From: Bacteroidaceae bacterium
Lineage (GTDB): Bacteria; Bacteroidota; Bacteroidia; Bacteroidales; Bacteroidaceae
Direction of reading: 5' to 3'
Length of the DNA: 64,000 nt
NCBI GenBank assembly: GCA_017524545.1
Contig: JAFXVN010000025.1
Location: 20,933-84,932 of the forward strand
Each line of letters opens with the position of its first letter. Position 1 is the first letter of the stretch. Shown one piece after another: positions 43,824-53,093 of the stretch. The position numbers and the translations under genes are program-made. The notes below the pieces were generated by a model. The model searched no databases, was not told the DNA's origin, and saw only the letters and a program-made list of their open reading frames with translations.

Positions 43824-46720
43824 AAGTCTCCGCCTCCACGAGGGCCACCTTCGCCGCGACCGCGACGTCCACCGCCCCCGCCGCCTTTTCCGCCTCTTCC
43901 CCCGAAGCGTCCGAATCGCCAGTTGGCTGAAAGCAGGACATAGCTGCGCACCATCTCGCTTTGTGTGTCGGTACGGCTTGTGGCGCTGATGTTGCGGTTC
44001 ACGTCGTCCCTCTCGTCCAGGATATCCACGGCACGCAGGCTAATTGTCAGCTGCTTGCGGGGCAGGAAGCGCTGGCTGATGCTGCCGTTCCAGATGAGGT
44101 GGTTGGTATTCATGGCAGCATCGGAATAGCCTCTGCGGCTCTGCTGCTCTATATCGCTACTGATGGTCATACCCCATGGGAAAGTCAGGACGAAGCTTCC
44201 GCCGTAGTTGAAATTGTAGTGGTCGAGGTTCGAGGCCGTAGCATTGGTGCTGCGATTGAGGTTGTAGAGGAACTCACCATGGACGTTCGTTTCCACTTGC
44301 CACCCACTTTCCCAGTCCTGTCGGAAAGTGAGGCGCGCTCTTTGCCTGAAGTTCCCACTTCGGGTTTGGTTCTCCATCGTCATCTTGTCCTTGCTGCGAT
44401 AGAGGTAGCCTACGGAGTTCGTGAAGTTGGCTTGCGTATAGGTATTGATGCGCCAATGTTTGGCATTGTCGAGGGCTGTATTGAAGTTAAAGGAGGTTGA
44501 TGCATTCCAGTTACCGTTGACGTTCACGGGCATTGAGACACGTCCGCCTGTCACCTCATTGTATTCTGTCCGGTTCGTTGTGGCATTTCGCGTCATGTGG
44601 AACTGCAGGTTGACAGCCAGCGAGCGCTGGAGGTCGGGAATCGCCTTGTGGTATTCCAGATTGACGTGCTGCGTGAAGCTTGGCTTCAGTCCCGCATTAC
44701 CGATACGGATGTTCAGGGGGTTGGCATCGGAGAGTGTGTCGGGAATCATGTCGGTGATGTTGGGCCACCCCGTATCGGCGTTGTAACGAAGCTCGAGTTG
44801 CTCCTGCCGGCTGAACTTATATTGAAAATTCACGACCGGCGAGGCATTGACGACTGTTCTGCGTAGCAGGGTGTCGATGCGGCCTTTTTGATAATCGACT
44901 TTGCTGACTTGCGGCTGCATGTTTGCTCCGATAGTCAGCCGGTACTTCGTCCTGTTCATCCTCAATTGCAGGCGGATGTCGTGGTTCTGCCCAATGTTGC
45001 GAGTATAGCTGCATTGCTGCCTGTCGGGTACAGCGTACTCGCTATAGCAGAATTGGTCGTAGTTATCGACGCTGACCCCCAGCTTGTCGTTGTAGGGGTC
45101 GAAGATGGAGCGGACGTCACGGTCATTGTCGCGGAAGCTGTAGCGATAGCTGTAGGTGAGCTGCAGGAAAGTCTGATAGGCAATCGGCTCGCTGTAGCTG
45201 AGGCGTGCGTTGAAATTGTAGTTGTAGTTCGAGCCTCGGTTGTACTGAACCTTGTGATAGACGGAGTCGCCGCCGCTGAGGGCATGGATGAGGTAGTAGT
45301 CCGTCTGCGAATAGTTGTTGCTCTCGTTGTCCGAGTCGCCATAGCCGCCGCCCAGGTTGAGTGTCACGTTTCGTCCGGGCTTCTTGAGACGCTTGTTGAT
45401 TTGCAGGGAGGCCGAAGCGTTGATGTTCTTCGACTTTCCCCCACCGGCACCTCTCCGATGGTTCACGCCAATCGCCTTTGCCAGGTCGCGATAGTCATCC
45501 AAGGGTGCAGCACTGAGGAGGAAGGGATCGTCTTTCCATGCGGCAGATTCACTGTTGTTGGCGTTTCTGTTTCGTCCGAAGCTAAATTCGGGGCGGAACA
45601 GGATGTTCCACGATGAGTCGGGCTTCCACTCCACCTTGTATTGGAAGCTGAAGCTGTTCGAGCGACTGCTGCTGCTCTGCCGGCTTGCGGAGTAGGCCGA
45701 GTTCTTCAGCTCGAAGTTCTGCGTGTTCGACTGCGAAGCGCTGCTGCTCTGTTGGAACTCGCCGTTGACGCTGCCGTTCAGCTCCAACTCGCTGCCTTTC
45801 CCTCCATCCTTTGGCCCACGCTTTTCCCAGTTCATCGTGGCACCAAGTCTCTGACGGTCGGTCAGGCCGTTGCCCTGCGTGTTGTTGGCATTGCCCACGA
45901 AGCTGAACTTCTGGTCGCCCTTGAAGCTGTTGGTGTTCAGGTTGCCGCTGTATCGGTCATGTGTGCCGTAGCCGCCGTCAGCTCGTCCGAAGAAGCCCTT
46001 CTTCTTGTCCTTCTTGATGGCGAGGTCGAGCACCGTCCGTTCGTTTCCATCGTCGATACCTGTGATGCGAGCCATGTCGCTTTTCCTGTCGTAGGCCTTC
46101 ACCTTATCGACAATCTCGGCCGGGATGTTCTGCAACACCATATTGCGGTTGTTGCCGAAGAACTCCTTCCCATCAACCAGTATCTGACTAATGTTCTTGC
46201 CGTTGAAAGTGAAATTGCCGTTCTCGTCCTGCACGATGCCTGGCAACTTCTTGATGAGCTCTTCCACCATCGAGCCGTCGGGAAGCTTGAAGGCGTCGGC
46301 ATTGTAGGCCACCGTATCATCTACAACCGTCATCTCGGGCAGTTTCCCCTCCACGACAGCTTCTGCCATCACCGTGGCATCCTCGCGCATCATTACGTCG
46401 GCCACCTTGAAGTTGCCGGAGCGTTTGGGTAGTGTGAGCTTGAACTGCTGCGTCTTGAAGCCCATGAACGACACCTGCAGCGTATATGCGGCCGACGGGA
46501 TGCCGGGCAACAGGAACTGTCCGTTCTGCTTCGTCGCCACACCGGCAATCATCGAGTCGCGTTCGTTGAAGAGCTTCACGGCCGCCCCTTCCATCGGTTG
46601 CAGCTTCTCGTTCTCAAAGACCGTGCCGCGAATGTTGAGCAAAGCCTTTCCCGCCTCTTGTGGAAAGACGAGGGTGGGGACTGTCAGAAGCAGAAGCAGA
46701 TATCGTAGAAATCTCACCAT
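43820..46720 (-). CDS. TonB-receptor-like outer-membrane protein with Gly/Arg-rich tail
   Basis: 966 aa. After a signal peptide (residues 1-20) comes a carboxypeptidase-regulatory-like beta-sandwich (about 28-110, I-R-G-T-V-F-E-N), then a plug-like domain (VEELIKKLPGIVQDENGNFTF, G-K-x-x-S-Q-I-L-V-D-G-K-E-F-F-G, about 150-210) and a large OMP_b-brl_3 barrel. Unusually, the last barrel strand (SANWRFGRFG) is followed by about 25 residues of almost only Gly and Arg (GGKGGGGGGRRGRGEGG) ending D-F. The real C-terminal aromatic may therefore be masked or the tail may be extruded. Function unknown; members of this family are common in Bacteroidetes without a SusD partner. Confidence 0.83.
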   Translation of the reverse strand: MVRFLRYLLLLLTVPTLVFPQEAGKALLNIRGTVFENEKLQPMEGAAVKLFNERDSMIAGVATKQNGQFLLPGIPSAAYTLQVSFMGFKTQQFKLTLPKRSGNFKVADVMMREDATVMAEAVVEGKLPEMTVVDDTVAYNADAFKLPDGSMVEELIKKLPGIVQDENGNFTFNGKNISQILVDGKEFFGNNRNMVLQNIPAEIVDKVKAYDRKSDMARITGIDDGNERTVLDLAIKKDKKKGFFGRADGGYGTHDRYSGNLNTNSFKGDQKFSFVGNANNTQGNGLTDRQRLGATMNWEKRGPKDGGKGSELELNGSVNGEFQQSSSASQSNTQNFELKNSAYSASRQSSSSRSNSFSFQYKVEWKPDSSWNILFRPEFSFGRNRNANNSESAAWKDDPFLLSAAPLDDYRDLAKAIGVNHRRGAGGGKSKNINASASLQINKRLKKPGRNVTLNLGGGYGDSDNESNNYSQTDYYLIHALSGGDSVYHKVQYNRGSNYNYNFNARLSYSEPIAYQTFLQLTYSYRYSFRDNDRDVRSIFDPYNDKLGVSVDNYDQFCYSEYAVPDRQQCSYTRNIGQNHDIRLQLRMNRTKYRLTIGANMQPQVSKVDYQKGRIDTLLRRTVVNASPVVNFQYKFSRQEQLELRYNADTGWPNITDMIPDTLSDANPLNIRIGNAGLKPSFTQHVNLEYHKAIPDLQRSLAVNLQFHMTRNATTNRTEYNEVTGGRVSMPVNVNGNWNASTSFNFNTALDNAKHWRINTYTQANFTNSVGYLYRSKDKMTMENQTRSGNFRQRARLTFRQDWESGWQVETNVHGEFLYNLNRSTNATASNLDHYNFNYGGSFVLTFPWGMTISSDIEQQSRRGYSDAAMNTNHLIWNGSISQRFLPRKQLTISLRAVDILDERDDVNRNISATSRTDTQSEMVRSYVLLSANWRFGRFGGRGGKGGGGGGRRGRGEGGPRGGGDF

Positions 46721-46794
46721 GTTGTAGCCTTGTATGCGGAGGTCGGTTGATCCGACACCAATAATAAGACCAGTTGAGGGATAAAAGGTTTAAT

Positions 46795-47259
46795 CTAAAA
46801 AACAATGCCGACGTTTTGCTTCACTTCGCTCATCACGAAGGTGCTCTCTATGGAGCCGACGCTTTCGATGTCGCCGAGCTTAGAGAGGATGAACTCCTGA
46901 TAGTGTTTCATGTCGCGCGCGCGTACCTTTAATAAATAGTCGTATGCGCCGCTGGTGTTGTAGCACTCCGCCACTTCGGGGATGAGTAGGATGCGGCGCA
47001 CGAAGCTGTCGGCAATCTCGTGGTTGATTTGCTTCAGCTTCACTTTGCAAAAGACCAGCAGCCCCAGCCCCAGCTTCTCGGGGTCGAGCACAGCGACATA
47101 CTTCCTGATGTAGCCCTGCCGTTCCAGACGTTTCTGCCGCTCAAAGACGGGTGTCGGGGTTAAATTTACTGCATCGGCCAGCTCTTTTGTGGTCAGTTTC
47201 GCGTTTTTTTGCAGAGTTTTCAGTATCTGCCTGTCCGTTTCGTCCAATACATAGTTCAT
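46795..47259 (-). CDS. Lrp/AsnC-family transcriptional regulator
   Basis: 154 aa: an N-terminal winged helix (LDETDRQILKTLQKNAKLT, then T-T-K-E-L-A-D-A-V-N-L-T-P-T-P-V-F-E-R) and a C-terminal RAM domain (L-L-I-P-E-V-A-E-C-Y-N-T-S-G-A-Y-D-Y-L-L-K-V). These regulators sense amino acids and bind DNA as octamers. It is divergent from metY (230-base gap), so control of sulfur amino acid synthesis is a plausible role. The start codon again falls in an ATGAATTATGAACTATG repeat, giving M-N-Y before the conserved L-D-E-T-D. Confidence 0.93.
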   Translation of the reverse strand: MNYVLDETDRQILKTLQKNAKLTTKELADAVNLTPTPVFERQKRLERQGYIRKYVAVLDPEKLGLGLLVFCKVKLKQINHEIADSFVRRILLIPEVAECYNTSGAYDYLLKVRARDMKHYQEFILSKLGDIESVGSIESTFVMSEVKQNVGIVF

Positions 47260-47384
47260 AATTCACAGTTCATTATTGGCTTTTTGGAATGATATTCTGT
47301 TTAGTGGAACATGAAGTGCCTTGAGTGGAAGATAATTCTTTCTCTCGTGCAAATGTAGGGATATTTTCTGAATTAAGCAAGGAA

Positions 47385-47417
47385 TTTGGAGGATATTTCC
47401 TTTTTGCCGTACCTTTG
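47385..47417 (+). promoter_or_regulatory. Promoter of metY
   Basis: TTTG at 47385-47388, 21-base spacer, TACCTTTG at 47410-47417; leader of about 68 bases. It lies in the divergent gap shared with the Lrp-type regulator gene. Confidence 0.6.
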
Positions 47418-47489
47418 CAGCAGAAAACAATTCAACAGATGTCGTAATATCGAATTATCGCAATATCGTAACATAAAAAAATAAGGATT

Positions 47490-48776
47490 ATGAGCAAGAA
47501 ACTTCACTTTGAGACATTGCAGCTCCATGTGGGTCAGGAGCAGGCTGACCCCGCAACCGATGCACGCGCCGTGCCTATCTATCAGACCACGAGCTATGTG
47601 TTCCACAACTCTCAGCACGCAGCGGACCGTTTCGGACTGCGTGATGCAGGCAACATCTATGGTCGCCTCACCAATTCCACGCAAAGTGTGTTCGAGCAGC
47701 GTGTGGCTGCCCTCGAGGGTGGTGTGGCAGGCTTGGCCGTTGCCTCTGGTGCTGCTGCTATTACCTACGCGCTTCAAAATATTGTGCAGGCGGGCGATCA
47801 TATCGTCGCTGCTGACAACCTGTATGGCGGTTCCTACAATCTCATCACCCACACGCTGGCAACTCAAGGAATTACAAACTCTATCGTCAACGTGAATGAC
47901 CTTGCGGCGCTTGAGGCCGCCATACAGCCAAATACGAAGGTGGTGTATGCCGAGACGTTTGGCAACCCTAACTCCGACGTGCTCGACATTGAGGGCGTGG
48001 CTGCGGTTGCCCATCGTCACGGCATCCCATTCATCGTGGACAACACCTTTGGTACACCCTACCTCATCCGTCCCTTGGAGCACGGCGCAGACATTGTGGT
48101 GCATTCGGCCACGAAGTTCCTCGGCGGCCACGGAACAAGCCTCGGCGGTGTGGTTGTTGACGGCGGACGATTTGACTGGAAGAAGAACCCCGAGAAGTTC
48201 CCTACGCTCGCTAAACCAGACCCCTCGTATCACGGTATCGTTTTTGCCGATGCAGTAGGTGCTGCTGCATATGTCACCCGCATTCGTGCCGTCATTCTGC
48301 GCGATACAGGTGCTGCCATTTCTCCCTTCAATGCCTTCATTCTCTTGCAAGGTGTCGAGACGCTGAGCCTCAGAGTGGAGCGTCATGTGGAAAATGCCCT
48401 GAAGGTGGTTGAATTCCTTGCCAACCATCCCAAGGTGGCTAAAGTTAATCATCCAGCCCTCGAGAGTCACCACGACCACACATTATATAATAAGTATTTC
48501 CCCAATGGTGGCGGCTCTATCTTTACCTTCGAGATTAAGGGCGGACAGGAAGAGGCTTGGCGCTTCATTGATTCCCTGAAGATATTCTCCCTGCTGGCAA
48601 ATGTGGCCGACGTGAAGAGCCTCGTGATTCATCCCTACACCACCACCCACTCGCAGCTCTCCCCCGAGGAACTGGCCGAGCAGCACATCACGCCCTCTAC
48701 CATCCGCCTCTCCATCGGCACGGAACACATAGATGACATCATCGACGACCTCAAGCAGGCATTCGACAAAATCTGA
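47490..48776 (+). CDS. metY: O-acetylhomoserine sulfhydrylase (MetY-type)
   Basis: PLP enzyme of the Cys/Met metabolism family, 428 aa, expected to turn O-acetylhomoserine and sulfide into homocysteine. It begins [10 protein letters not shown] and has I-Y-Q-T-T-S-Y-V-F, the Y-G-R-L-T-N-S-T motif and the PLP lysine in [18 protein letters not shown] (about 208). The closing [14 protein letters not shown] is typical. The length and the insert after the PLP lysine favour MetY over the shorter cystathionine gamma-synthases. It is followed by a 13-bp palindrome that can terminate transcription. Confidence 0.92.
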   Translation: MSKKLHFETLQLHVGQEQADPATDARAVPIYQTTSYVFHNSQHAADRFGLRDAGNIYGRLTNSTQSVFEQRVAALEGGVAGLAVASGAAAITYALQNIVQAGDHIVAADNLYGGSYNLITHTLATQGITNSIVNVNDLAALEAAIQPNTKVVYAETFGNPNSDVLDIEGVAAVAHRHGIPFIVDNTFGTPYLIRPLEHGADIVVHSATKFLGGHGTSLGGVVVDGGRFDWKKNPEKFPTLAKPDPSYHGIVFADAVGAAAYVTRIRAVILRDTGAAISPFNAFILLQGVETLSLRVERHVENALKVVEFLANHPKVAKVNHPALESHHDHTLYNKYFPNGGGSIFTFEIKGGQEEAWRFIDSLKIFSLLANVADVKSLVIHPYTTTHSQLSPEELAEQHITPSTIRLSIGTEHIDDIIDDLKQAFDKI

Positions 48777-48801
48777 AGAAAATAACATAATAGGGTTATG
48801 A

Positions 48802-48833
48802 TTCTGCCAAATCTCCAAAAAGATTTGGCAGAA
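48802..48833. promoter_or_regulatory. Perfect 13-bp inverted repeat overlapping a promoter
   Basis: TTCTGCCAAATCT (48802-48814) and AGATTTGGCAGAA (48821-48833) are perfect reverse complements with a 6-base loop. No T tract follows. The right arm contains the TTTG box (48824-48827) of the promoter whose TACCTTTG lies at 48848-48855 (20-base spacer). It may be the metY terminator, an operator for the LuxR-type gene, or both. Confidence 0.7.
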
Positions 48834-48879
48834 TGTGTTAATCTCCGTACCTTTGCAGGCGGAAACACACCAATCTTTG

Positions 48880-49524
48880 ATGAAAGAGTATATATTGGCC
48901 GACAATCAGGAACTCACGCGCTTTGCCGTGGAATGTCTTCTCTGCGAGGACAAAGAAATTGCTGTATATCATGCTTCGGACAGAGCCACCCTCGTGTGCC
49001 TACTCTCCGGACATCCGGATGCTGTTGTGTTGCTCGACTACACCCTTTTCGACTTTTCCGACGAAGACCAGCTCCTCATCATCGCAGAGCGTTTCAGCCA
49101 GTCGCAGTGGATTCTCATCAGCGACGAACTCACTCCTCAGTTCATGCGCCGCATGATCTATTCCTCCCATCAGTTTAGCCTCTTGTTCAAGGATAGTCCT
49201 GTCGCAGAGGTGCGTGCGGCGCTACAGTCTGTCAGTCTCAGACATACCCGTTTCCTCAGTCAGCGCGTGCTTGAAGTCATTCTCAACCAACGACAAGAAG
49301 AGTCCCATCCGGACATTCTGACCGCAACGGAAGCAGAGATTCTGAAAGCCATAGCACAAGGCAAGACTACCAAGGAGATTGCTGCGCAAAGATTTTCCAG
49401 CATCCATACCATTACGACCCACCGCAAGAATATCTTCCGCAAACTGGGCATCAACACGGCGCACGAAGCGGTGAAATACGCTCTCCGTGCCGGCCTCATC
49501 GATGCTTTGGAGTTTTACATATAG
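48880..49524 (+). CDS. LuxR/NarL-type response regulator
   Basis: 214 aa from ATG 48880, 25 bases after the promoter box; an upstream in-frame ATG at 48835 precedes that box and is rejected. A receiver-like domain (1-115) has A-D-N near the start, the phosphoacceptor aspartate in VVLLDYTLFDF and the lysine in L-L-F-K-D-S. The C-terminal LuxR HTH (about 143-205) reads L-T-A-T-E-A-E-I-L-K-A-I-A-Q-G-K-T-T-K-E-I-A and T-H-R-K-N-I-F-R-K-L-G-I. No cognate kinase lies next to it; the histidine kinase at 58872 is too distant to link. Targets unknown. Confidence 0.88.
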   Translation: MKEYILADNQELTRFAVECLLCEDKEIAVYHASDRATLVCLLSGHPDAVVLLDYTLFDFSDEDQLLIIAERFSQSQWILISDELTPQFMRRMIYSSHQFSLLFKDSPVAEVRAALQSVSLRHTRFLSQRVLEVILNQRQEESHPDILTATEAEILKAIAQGKTTKEIAAQRFSSIHTITTHRKNIFRKLGINTAHEAVKYALRAGLIDALEFYI

Positions 49525-49647
49525 ATAGGACCATTCGATGGGCTTTTCTTCCCATAGGATGAAGACATGCGATACTATGGCAGTACGGATGAGGCATATC
49601 AGTTTTTGTACAAAATGAAGTTTAATTTGTCATTATTGGAACTCTTT

Positions 49648-49678
49648 TTTGTTGTTTCGTGAAAAGGAGTTACCTTTG
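49648..49678 (+). promoter_or_regulatory. Promoter of the ThiD-like/AraC-pdxST operon
   Basis: TTTG at 49648-49651, 19-base spacer, TACCTTTG at 49671-49678. The ATG is at 49684, only 5 bases later, so the RNA should have almost no leader. Confidence 0.75.
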
Positions 49679-49683
49679 CAGCC

Positions 49684-50595
49684 ATGAAACCGATATTGAC
49701 CATAACAGGTAGTGACTCAACAGCAGGTTCGGGTGTGCAGGCGGACATCAAGACAATCTCCGAACTGGGTGGTTATGCCATGTCAGCCATTACCAGTATC
49801 ACCGTTCAGACCACACTGGGCATCCAGCAGTTCTACGATGTGCCAGCCACCATCGTGGCGGGACAAATAGATGCCGTAATGAATGATTTTGAGCCAGAAG
49901 TGGTGAAGATAGGTCTGATTCGCCGCGAGGATACTTTGGAAGTTGTTGTCAAGGCTCTGCAAAAGTATCATCCGCACCATGTGATTCTCGATACTGTAGT
50001 GCTGTCATCAAGAGGTGATACGCTGATTAGTCACGAGATGATGGAAGCCATAAGCCTAAGATTGTTACCACTATGCACGCTGGTCATCCATAAGAACGAC
50101 GGCTCGATGCACGGTCTATCTAACCGCTACGCCAGTGCGGTGTCTGTGTTCCTAAGTCAGGGGCTTTCTGCAGAAGAGGCCGAATCCAAGGCTAAAGCCT
50201 ATATCAGCACCCAGGTGATGAGGGCCAGTGACCTGCAGGGACGCAGCAGTGAGCTTTACAACGAACTGCTCGATGCCATTGCCGAACACCATCATGAAGC
50301 AAGTGATGTGCATTTCTATGCTGACCTGCTCAATGTCAGCAGTCGCTATCTGGCTCAAGTGACGCGTCGAATCTCTGGCAAGTCGCCCAAGGCCATTATT
50401 GATGATTTCCTGATTCATGAGATAGAGTTGCAACTAAAATCGACGGATAATACTGTGCAGGAGGTCGCTTACCACTTCGGTTTCTCCTCTCAGGCACATT
50501 TCACTAAATTTTTCAAGAAGCTAAAGGGCATTAGTCCTACAGAGTATCGGAAATTGAAATACGACAATTATGAAACAAGACAGACAAAAACTTAA
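49684..50595 (+). CDS. ThiD/PdxK-like sensor domain fused to AraC DNA-binding domain
   Basis: 303 aa. Residues 1-185 resemble the ThiD/pyridoxal-kinase fold ([20 protein letters not shown], then [20 protein letters not shown]). The C-terminal catalytic motif GTGCT is replaced by DGSMHG (139-144), and the segment between the I/V-T-P-N strand and this motif, about 60 residues in ThiD, is absent. ATP binding and kinase activity are therefore unlikely, while the vitamer-binding N-terminal part remains. Residues 205-295 are an AraC/XylS double HTH ([20 protein letters not shown]). It overlaps pdxS by 26 bases. It is most simply read as a B6- or pyrimidine-sensing regulator of the pdxST operon, including its own gene. 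Confidence 0.83.
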   Translation: MKPILTITGSDSTAGSGVQADIKTISELGGYAMSAITSITVQTTLGIQQFYDVPATIVAGQIDAVMNDFEPEVVKIGLIRREDTLEVVVKALQKYHPHHVILDTVVLSSRGDTLISHEMMEAISLRLLPLCTLVIHKNDGSMHGLSNRYASAVSVFLSQGLSAEEAESKAKAYISTQVMRASDLQGRSSELYNELLDAIAEHHHEASDVHFYADLLNVSSRYLAQVTRRISGKSPKAIIDDFLIHEIELQLKSTDNTVQEVAYHFGFSSQAHFTKFFKKLKGISPTEYRKLKYDNYETRQTKT

Positions 50596-51445
50596 TCGTG
50601 AACTTGCTCAGATGCTGAAAGGCGGTGTTATTATGGATGTGACCACTCCCGAACAGGCTCGTATCGCTGAGGAGGCTGGTGCCTGTGCTGTGATGGCTCT
50701 GGAGCGTATTCCTGCCGACATCCGTGCAGCGGGTGGCGTGAGTCGTATGAGTGACCCTAAGATGATTCGTGGCATTCAGGAGGCCGTGAGCATCCCCGTA
50801 ATGGCTAAGTGCCGCATTGGTCACATTGCAGAAGCACAGATTCTGCAAGCTATAGAGATTGACTATATCGACGAGAGCGAGGTGTTGAGTCCTGCAGATA
50901 ATATCTACCATATCGACAAGACAAAGTTCGATGTGCCTTTTGTATGTGGTGCCAAGAACCTAGGCGAGGCTCTGCGCCGTATTGCAGAAGGAGCCACGAT
51001 GATTCGAACCAAGGGTGAGCCTGGTACGGGCGACGTGGTGCAGGCCGTGAGTCACATGCGTCTGATGCAGAGTGAGATTCGTCGTTTGGTCAGCATGAGC
51101 GAGGACGAGCTTTTTGAAACTGCCAAGCAGTTGCAAGCACCCTATGAGTTGGTAAAGTTCGTACATGAGAATGGAAAGCTGCCTGTGGTGAACTTCGCCG
51201 CTGGTGGCGTGGCGACCCCTGCTGATGCAGCCCTGATGATGCAACTGGGTGCCGAGGGTGTGTTCGTAGGTAGCGGCATCTTCAAGAGTGGCAATCCCGC
51301 TAAGCGTGCTGCTGCCATCGTGCAGGCTGTGACCAACTATCAGGATGCCAAGATGCTGGCTGAACTCTCGGAGGACCTCGGTGAGGCTATGGTGGGTATC
51401 AACGAACAGGAGATAGAACTCTTGATGGCAGAGCGAGGGAAGTGA
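50570..51445 (+). CDS. pdxS: Pyridoxal 5'-phosphate synthase, lyase subunit PdxS
   Basis: Makes PLP from ribose 5-phosphate, glyceraldehyde 3-phosphate and ammonia supplied by PdxT. The 291 residues are full length. The two catalytic lysines are seen in V-M-A-K-C-R-I-G-H (about 82) and [11 protein letters not shown] (about 148), with the phosphate site in [20 protein letters not shown] and [11 protein letters not shown]. The start lies inside the end of the regulator gene (26-base overlap in another frame), indicating coupling. pdxT follows after 18 bases. Confidence 0.97.
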   Translation: MKQDRQKLNRELAQMLKGGVIMDVTTPEQARIAEEAGACAVMALERIPADIRAAGGVSRMSDPKMIRGIQEAVSIPVMAKCRIGHIAEAQILQAIEIDYIDESEVLSPADNIYHIDKTKFDVPFVCGAKNLGEALRRIAEGATMIRTKGEPGTGDVVQAVSHMRLMQSEIRRLVSMSEDELFETAKQLQAPYELVKFVHENGKLPVVNFAAGGVATPADAALMMQLGAEGVFVGSGIFKSGNPAKRAAAIVQAVTNYQDAKMLAELSEDLGEAMVGINEQEIELLMAERGK

Positions 51446-51463
51446 TATAAATGAATAGTTAAA

Positions 51464-52012
51464 ATGCGAATAGCTGTTTTAGCATTACAAGGAGCATTTG
51501 CCGAACACGAGCAAATGCTTCGTCGTTTGGGCGTTGGGGCTTTCGAGGTTCGGCAGTTAGCCAATTGGAATCAACCAAAGAACGGACTTATTATCCCTGG
51601 CGGCGAATCGACCACACAAGGGAAACTCCTTCATGATTTAGGCCTCTTTGAACCTATCCGGCAGGCCATCACTGAGGGACTGCCAGTCTTGGGCACTTGT
51701 GCAGGGCTGATACTGCTGTCACCTATGCATTTGGGCACGATGGACATCGACGTCGAGCGCAACGCCTACGGCCGTCAGCTGGGCAGTTTTTACACGGAAG
51801 CACCCGTAGAGGGTATCGCCGGTAATGTCCCCATGACTTTTATCCGCGCGCCATATATCAACAAGGTACTATCGTCCGATGTTCAAGTGCTGGCCAAGGT
51901 CGATAGTCACATTGTTGCTGCCCGTCAGGGACGCCAGCTCGTCACTGCTTTCCATCCTGAACTCGATTTTGACACCCGCATCCACGAGCTTTTCCTGTCT
52001 TTGGCCCGATAA
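51464..52012 (+). CDS. pdxT: Pyridoxal 5'-phosphate synthase, glutaminase subunit PdxT
   Basis: Class I glutamine amidotransferase, 182 aa, which feeds ammonia to PdxS. The catalytic triad is present: Cys in V-L-G-T-C-A-G-L-I (about 79), and His and Glu in T-A-F-H-P-E-L (about 168-170). The family motifs I-P-G-G-E-S-T-T and V-L-A-L-Q-G-A-F-A-E-H are intact. It is the last gene of the regulator-pdxS-pdxT operon. A weak hairpin (TTATGG and CCATAA, about 52021-52041) follows. Confidence 0.97.
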   Translation: MRIAVLALQGAFAEHEQMLRRLGVGAFEVRQLANWNQPKNGLIIPGGESTTQGKLLHDLGLFEPIRQAITEGLPVLGTCAGLILLSPMHLGTMDIDVERNAYGRQLGSFYTEAPVEGIAGNVPMTFIRAPYINKVLSSDVQVLAKVDSHIVAARQGRQLVTAFHPELDFDTRIHELFLSLAR

Positions 52013-52049
52013 TACCAAACTTATGGTATATAAATGCCATAAAAGGGGG

Positions 52050-52081
52050 ATTGTGGGAATGCAAAAGTTGCCGTACCTTTG
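52050..52081 (+). promoter_or_regulatory. Promoter of cysK
   Basis: ATTG at 52050-52053, 20-base spacer, TACCTTTG at 52074-52081; leader of about 45 bases. Confidence 0.5.
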
Positions 52082-52130
52082 CAGCAGAATTTGAAAAAGG
52101 TAAATTGTCAAATCATAAAACGAGTAGATT

Positions 52131-53078
52131 ATGTCTAAAATCGCAAAACAGCTGACCGAGCTTATCGGCAACACTCCTCTCTTGGAGCTTAACAAGTATT
52201 CAACGGCAAAGGGCATCCAGACCCCCATCATTGCCAAAGTAGAGTTTTTCAACCCTGGCGGCAGCGTCAAGGATCGCATCGCCCTCGCCATGATTGAGGA
52301 CGCAGAAGCGAAGGGCATCCTGAAGCCTGGTGCCACCATCATCGAACCCACCAGCGGCAACACCGGCGTGGGACTGGCACTTGTCTCTGCCGTCAAGGGC
52401 TATCACCTCATCCTCACCATGCCCGAAACGATGAGCATAGAGCGCCGCAACCTTGTCAAAGCCTACGGAGCCGAAGTGCGCCTCACCTCCGGCAAGGACG
52501 GAATGCCCGGTGCCATCCGCGCCGCCGAGGAGCTGCGCGACTCAATCCCTGGCAGTGTCATCCTCCAGCAGTTCGAGAACCCCGCCAATCCCGCCAAGCA
52601 CTATGCAACGACAGGCCCGGAGGTTTGGCAGCAGACCGACGGCAAGGTTGACATCTTCGTGGGCGGTGTAGGTACAGGCGGCACTATCAGCGGCACAGGC
52701 AAGTACCTGAAGGAGCAGAACCCGAACGTGAAAATCATCGCCGTAGAGCCGAAGTCAAGTCCCGTCCTGAACGGCGGACAGAGTGGCCCTCATAAGATTC
52801 AGGGCATCGGTGCTGGCTTCATCCCCAAGACCTACGATGCCGATGTCATCGACGAAGTCTTTGACGTAGAGAACGACGATGCCATCCGCGCTGGCCGCGA
52901 GATAGCCCAGCAGGAAGGCCTGCTGGTCGGCATCAGCGCAGGCGCAGCACTCTATGCCGCCTCACAAGTAGCCCTCCGTCCCGAGAACAAAGGCAAGAAG
53001 ATTGTCGTCCTCCTGCCCGACACCGGCGAGCGCTACCTCTCCACCGTCCTCTACGCCTTCGAGGACTATCCTCTGTAA
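52131..53078 (+). CDS. cysK: Cysteine synthase A
   Basis: O-acetylserine sulfhydrylase, a PLP enzyme making cysteine (315 aa, standard length). PLP lysine in N-P-G-G-S-V-K-D-R (about 47), substrate loop [10 protein letters not shown], phosphate-binding [12 protein letters not shown] and C-terminal G-I-S-A-G-A-A are all present. It follows the PLP-synthesis operon and has its own promoter. A strong hairpin just downstream (53098-53131) should end the transcript. Confidence 0.97.
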   Translation: MSKIAKQLTELIGNTPLLELNKYSTAKGIQTPIIAKVEFFNPGGSVKDRIALAMIEDAEAKGILKPGATIIEPTSGNTGVGLALVSAVKGYHLILTMPETMSIERRNLVKAYGAEVRLTSGKDGMPGAIRAAEELRDSIPGSVILQQFENPANPAKHYATTGPEVWQQTDGKVDIFVGGVGTGGTISGTGKYLKEQNPNVKIIAVEPKSSPVLNGGQSGPHKIQGIGAGFIPKTYDADVIDEVFDVENDDAIRAGREIAQQEGLLVGISAGAALYAASQVALRPENKGKKIVVLLPDTGERYLSTVLYAFEDYPL

Positions 53079-53093
53079 GAAGTTCAATCCAGA

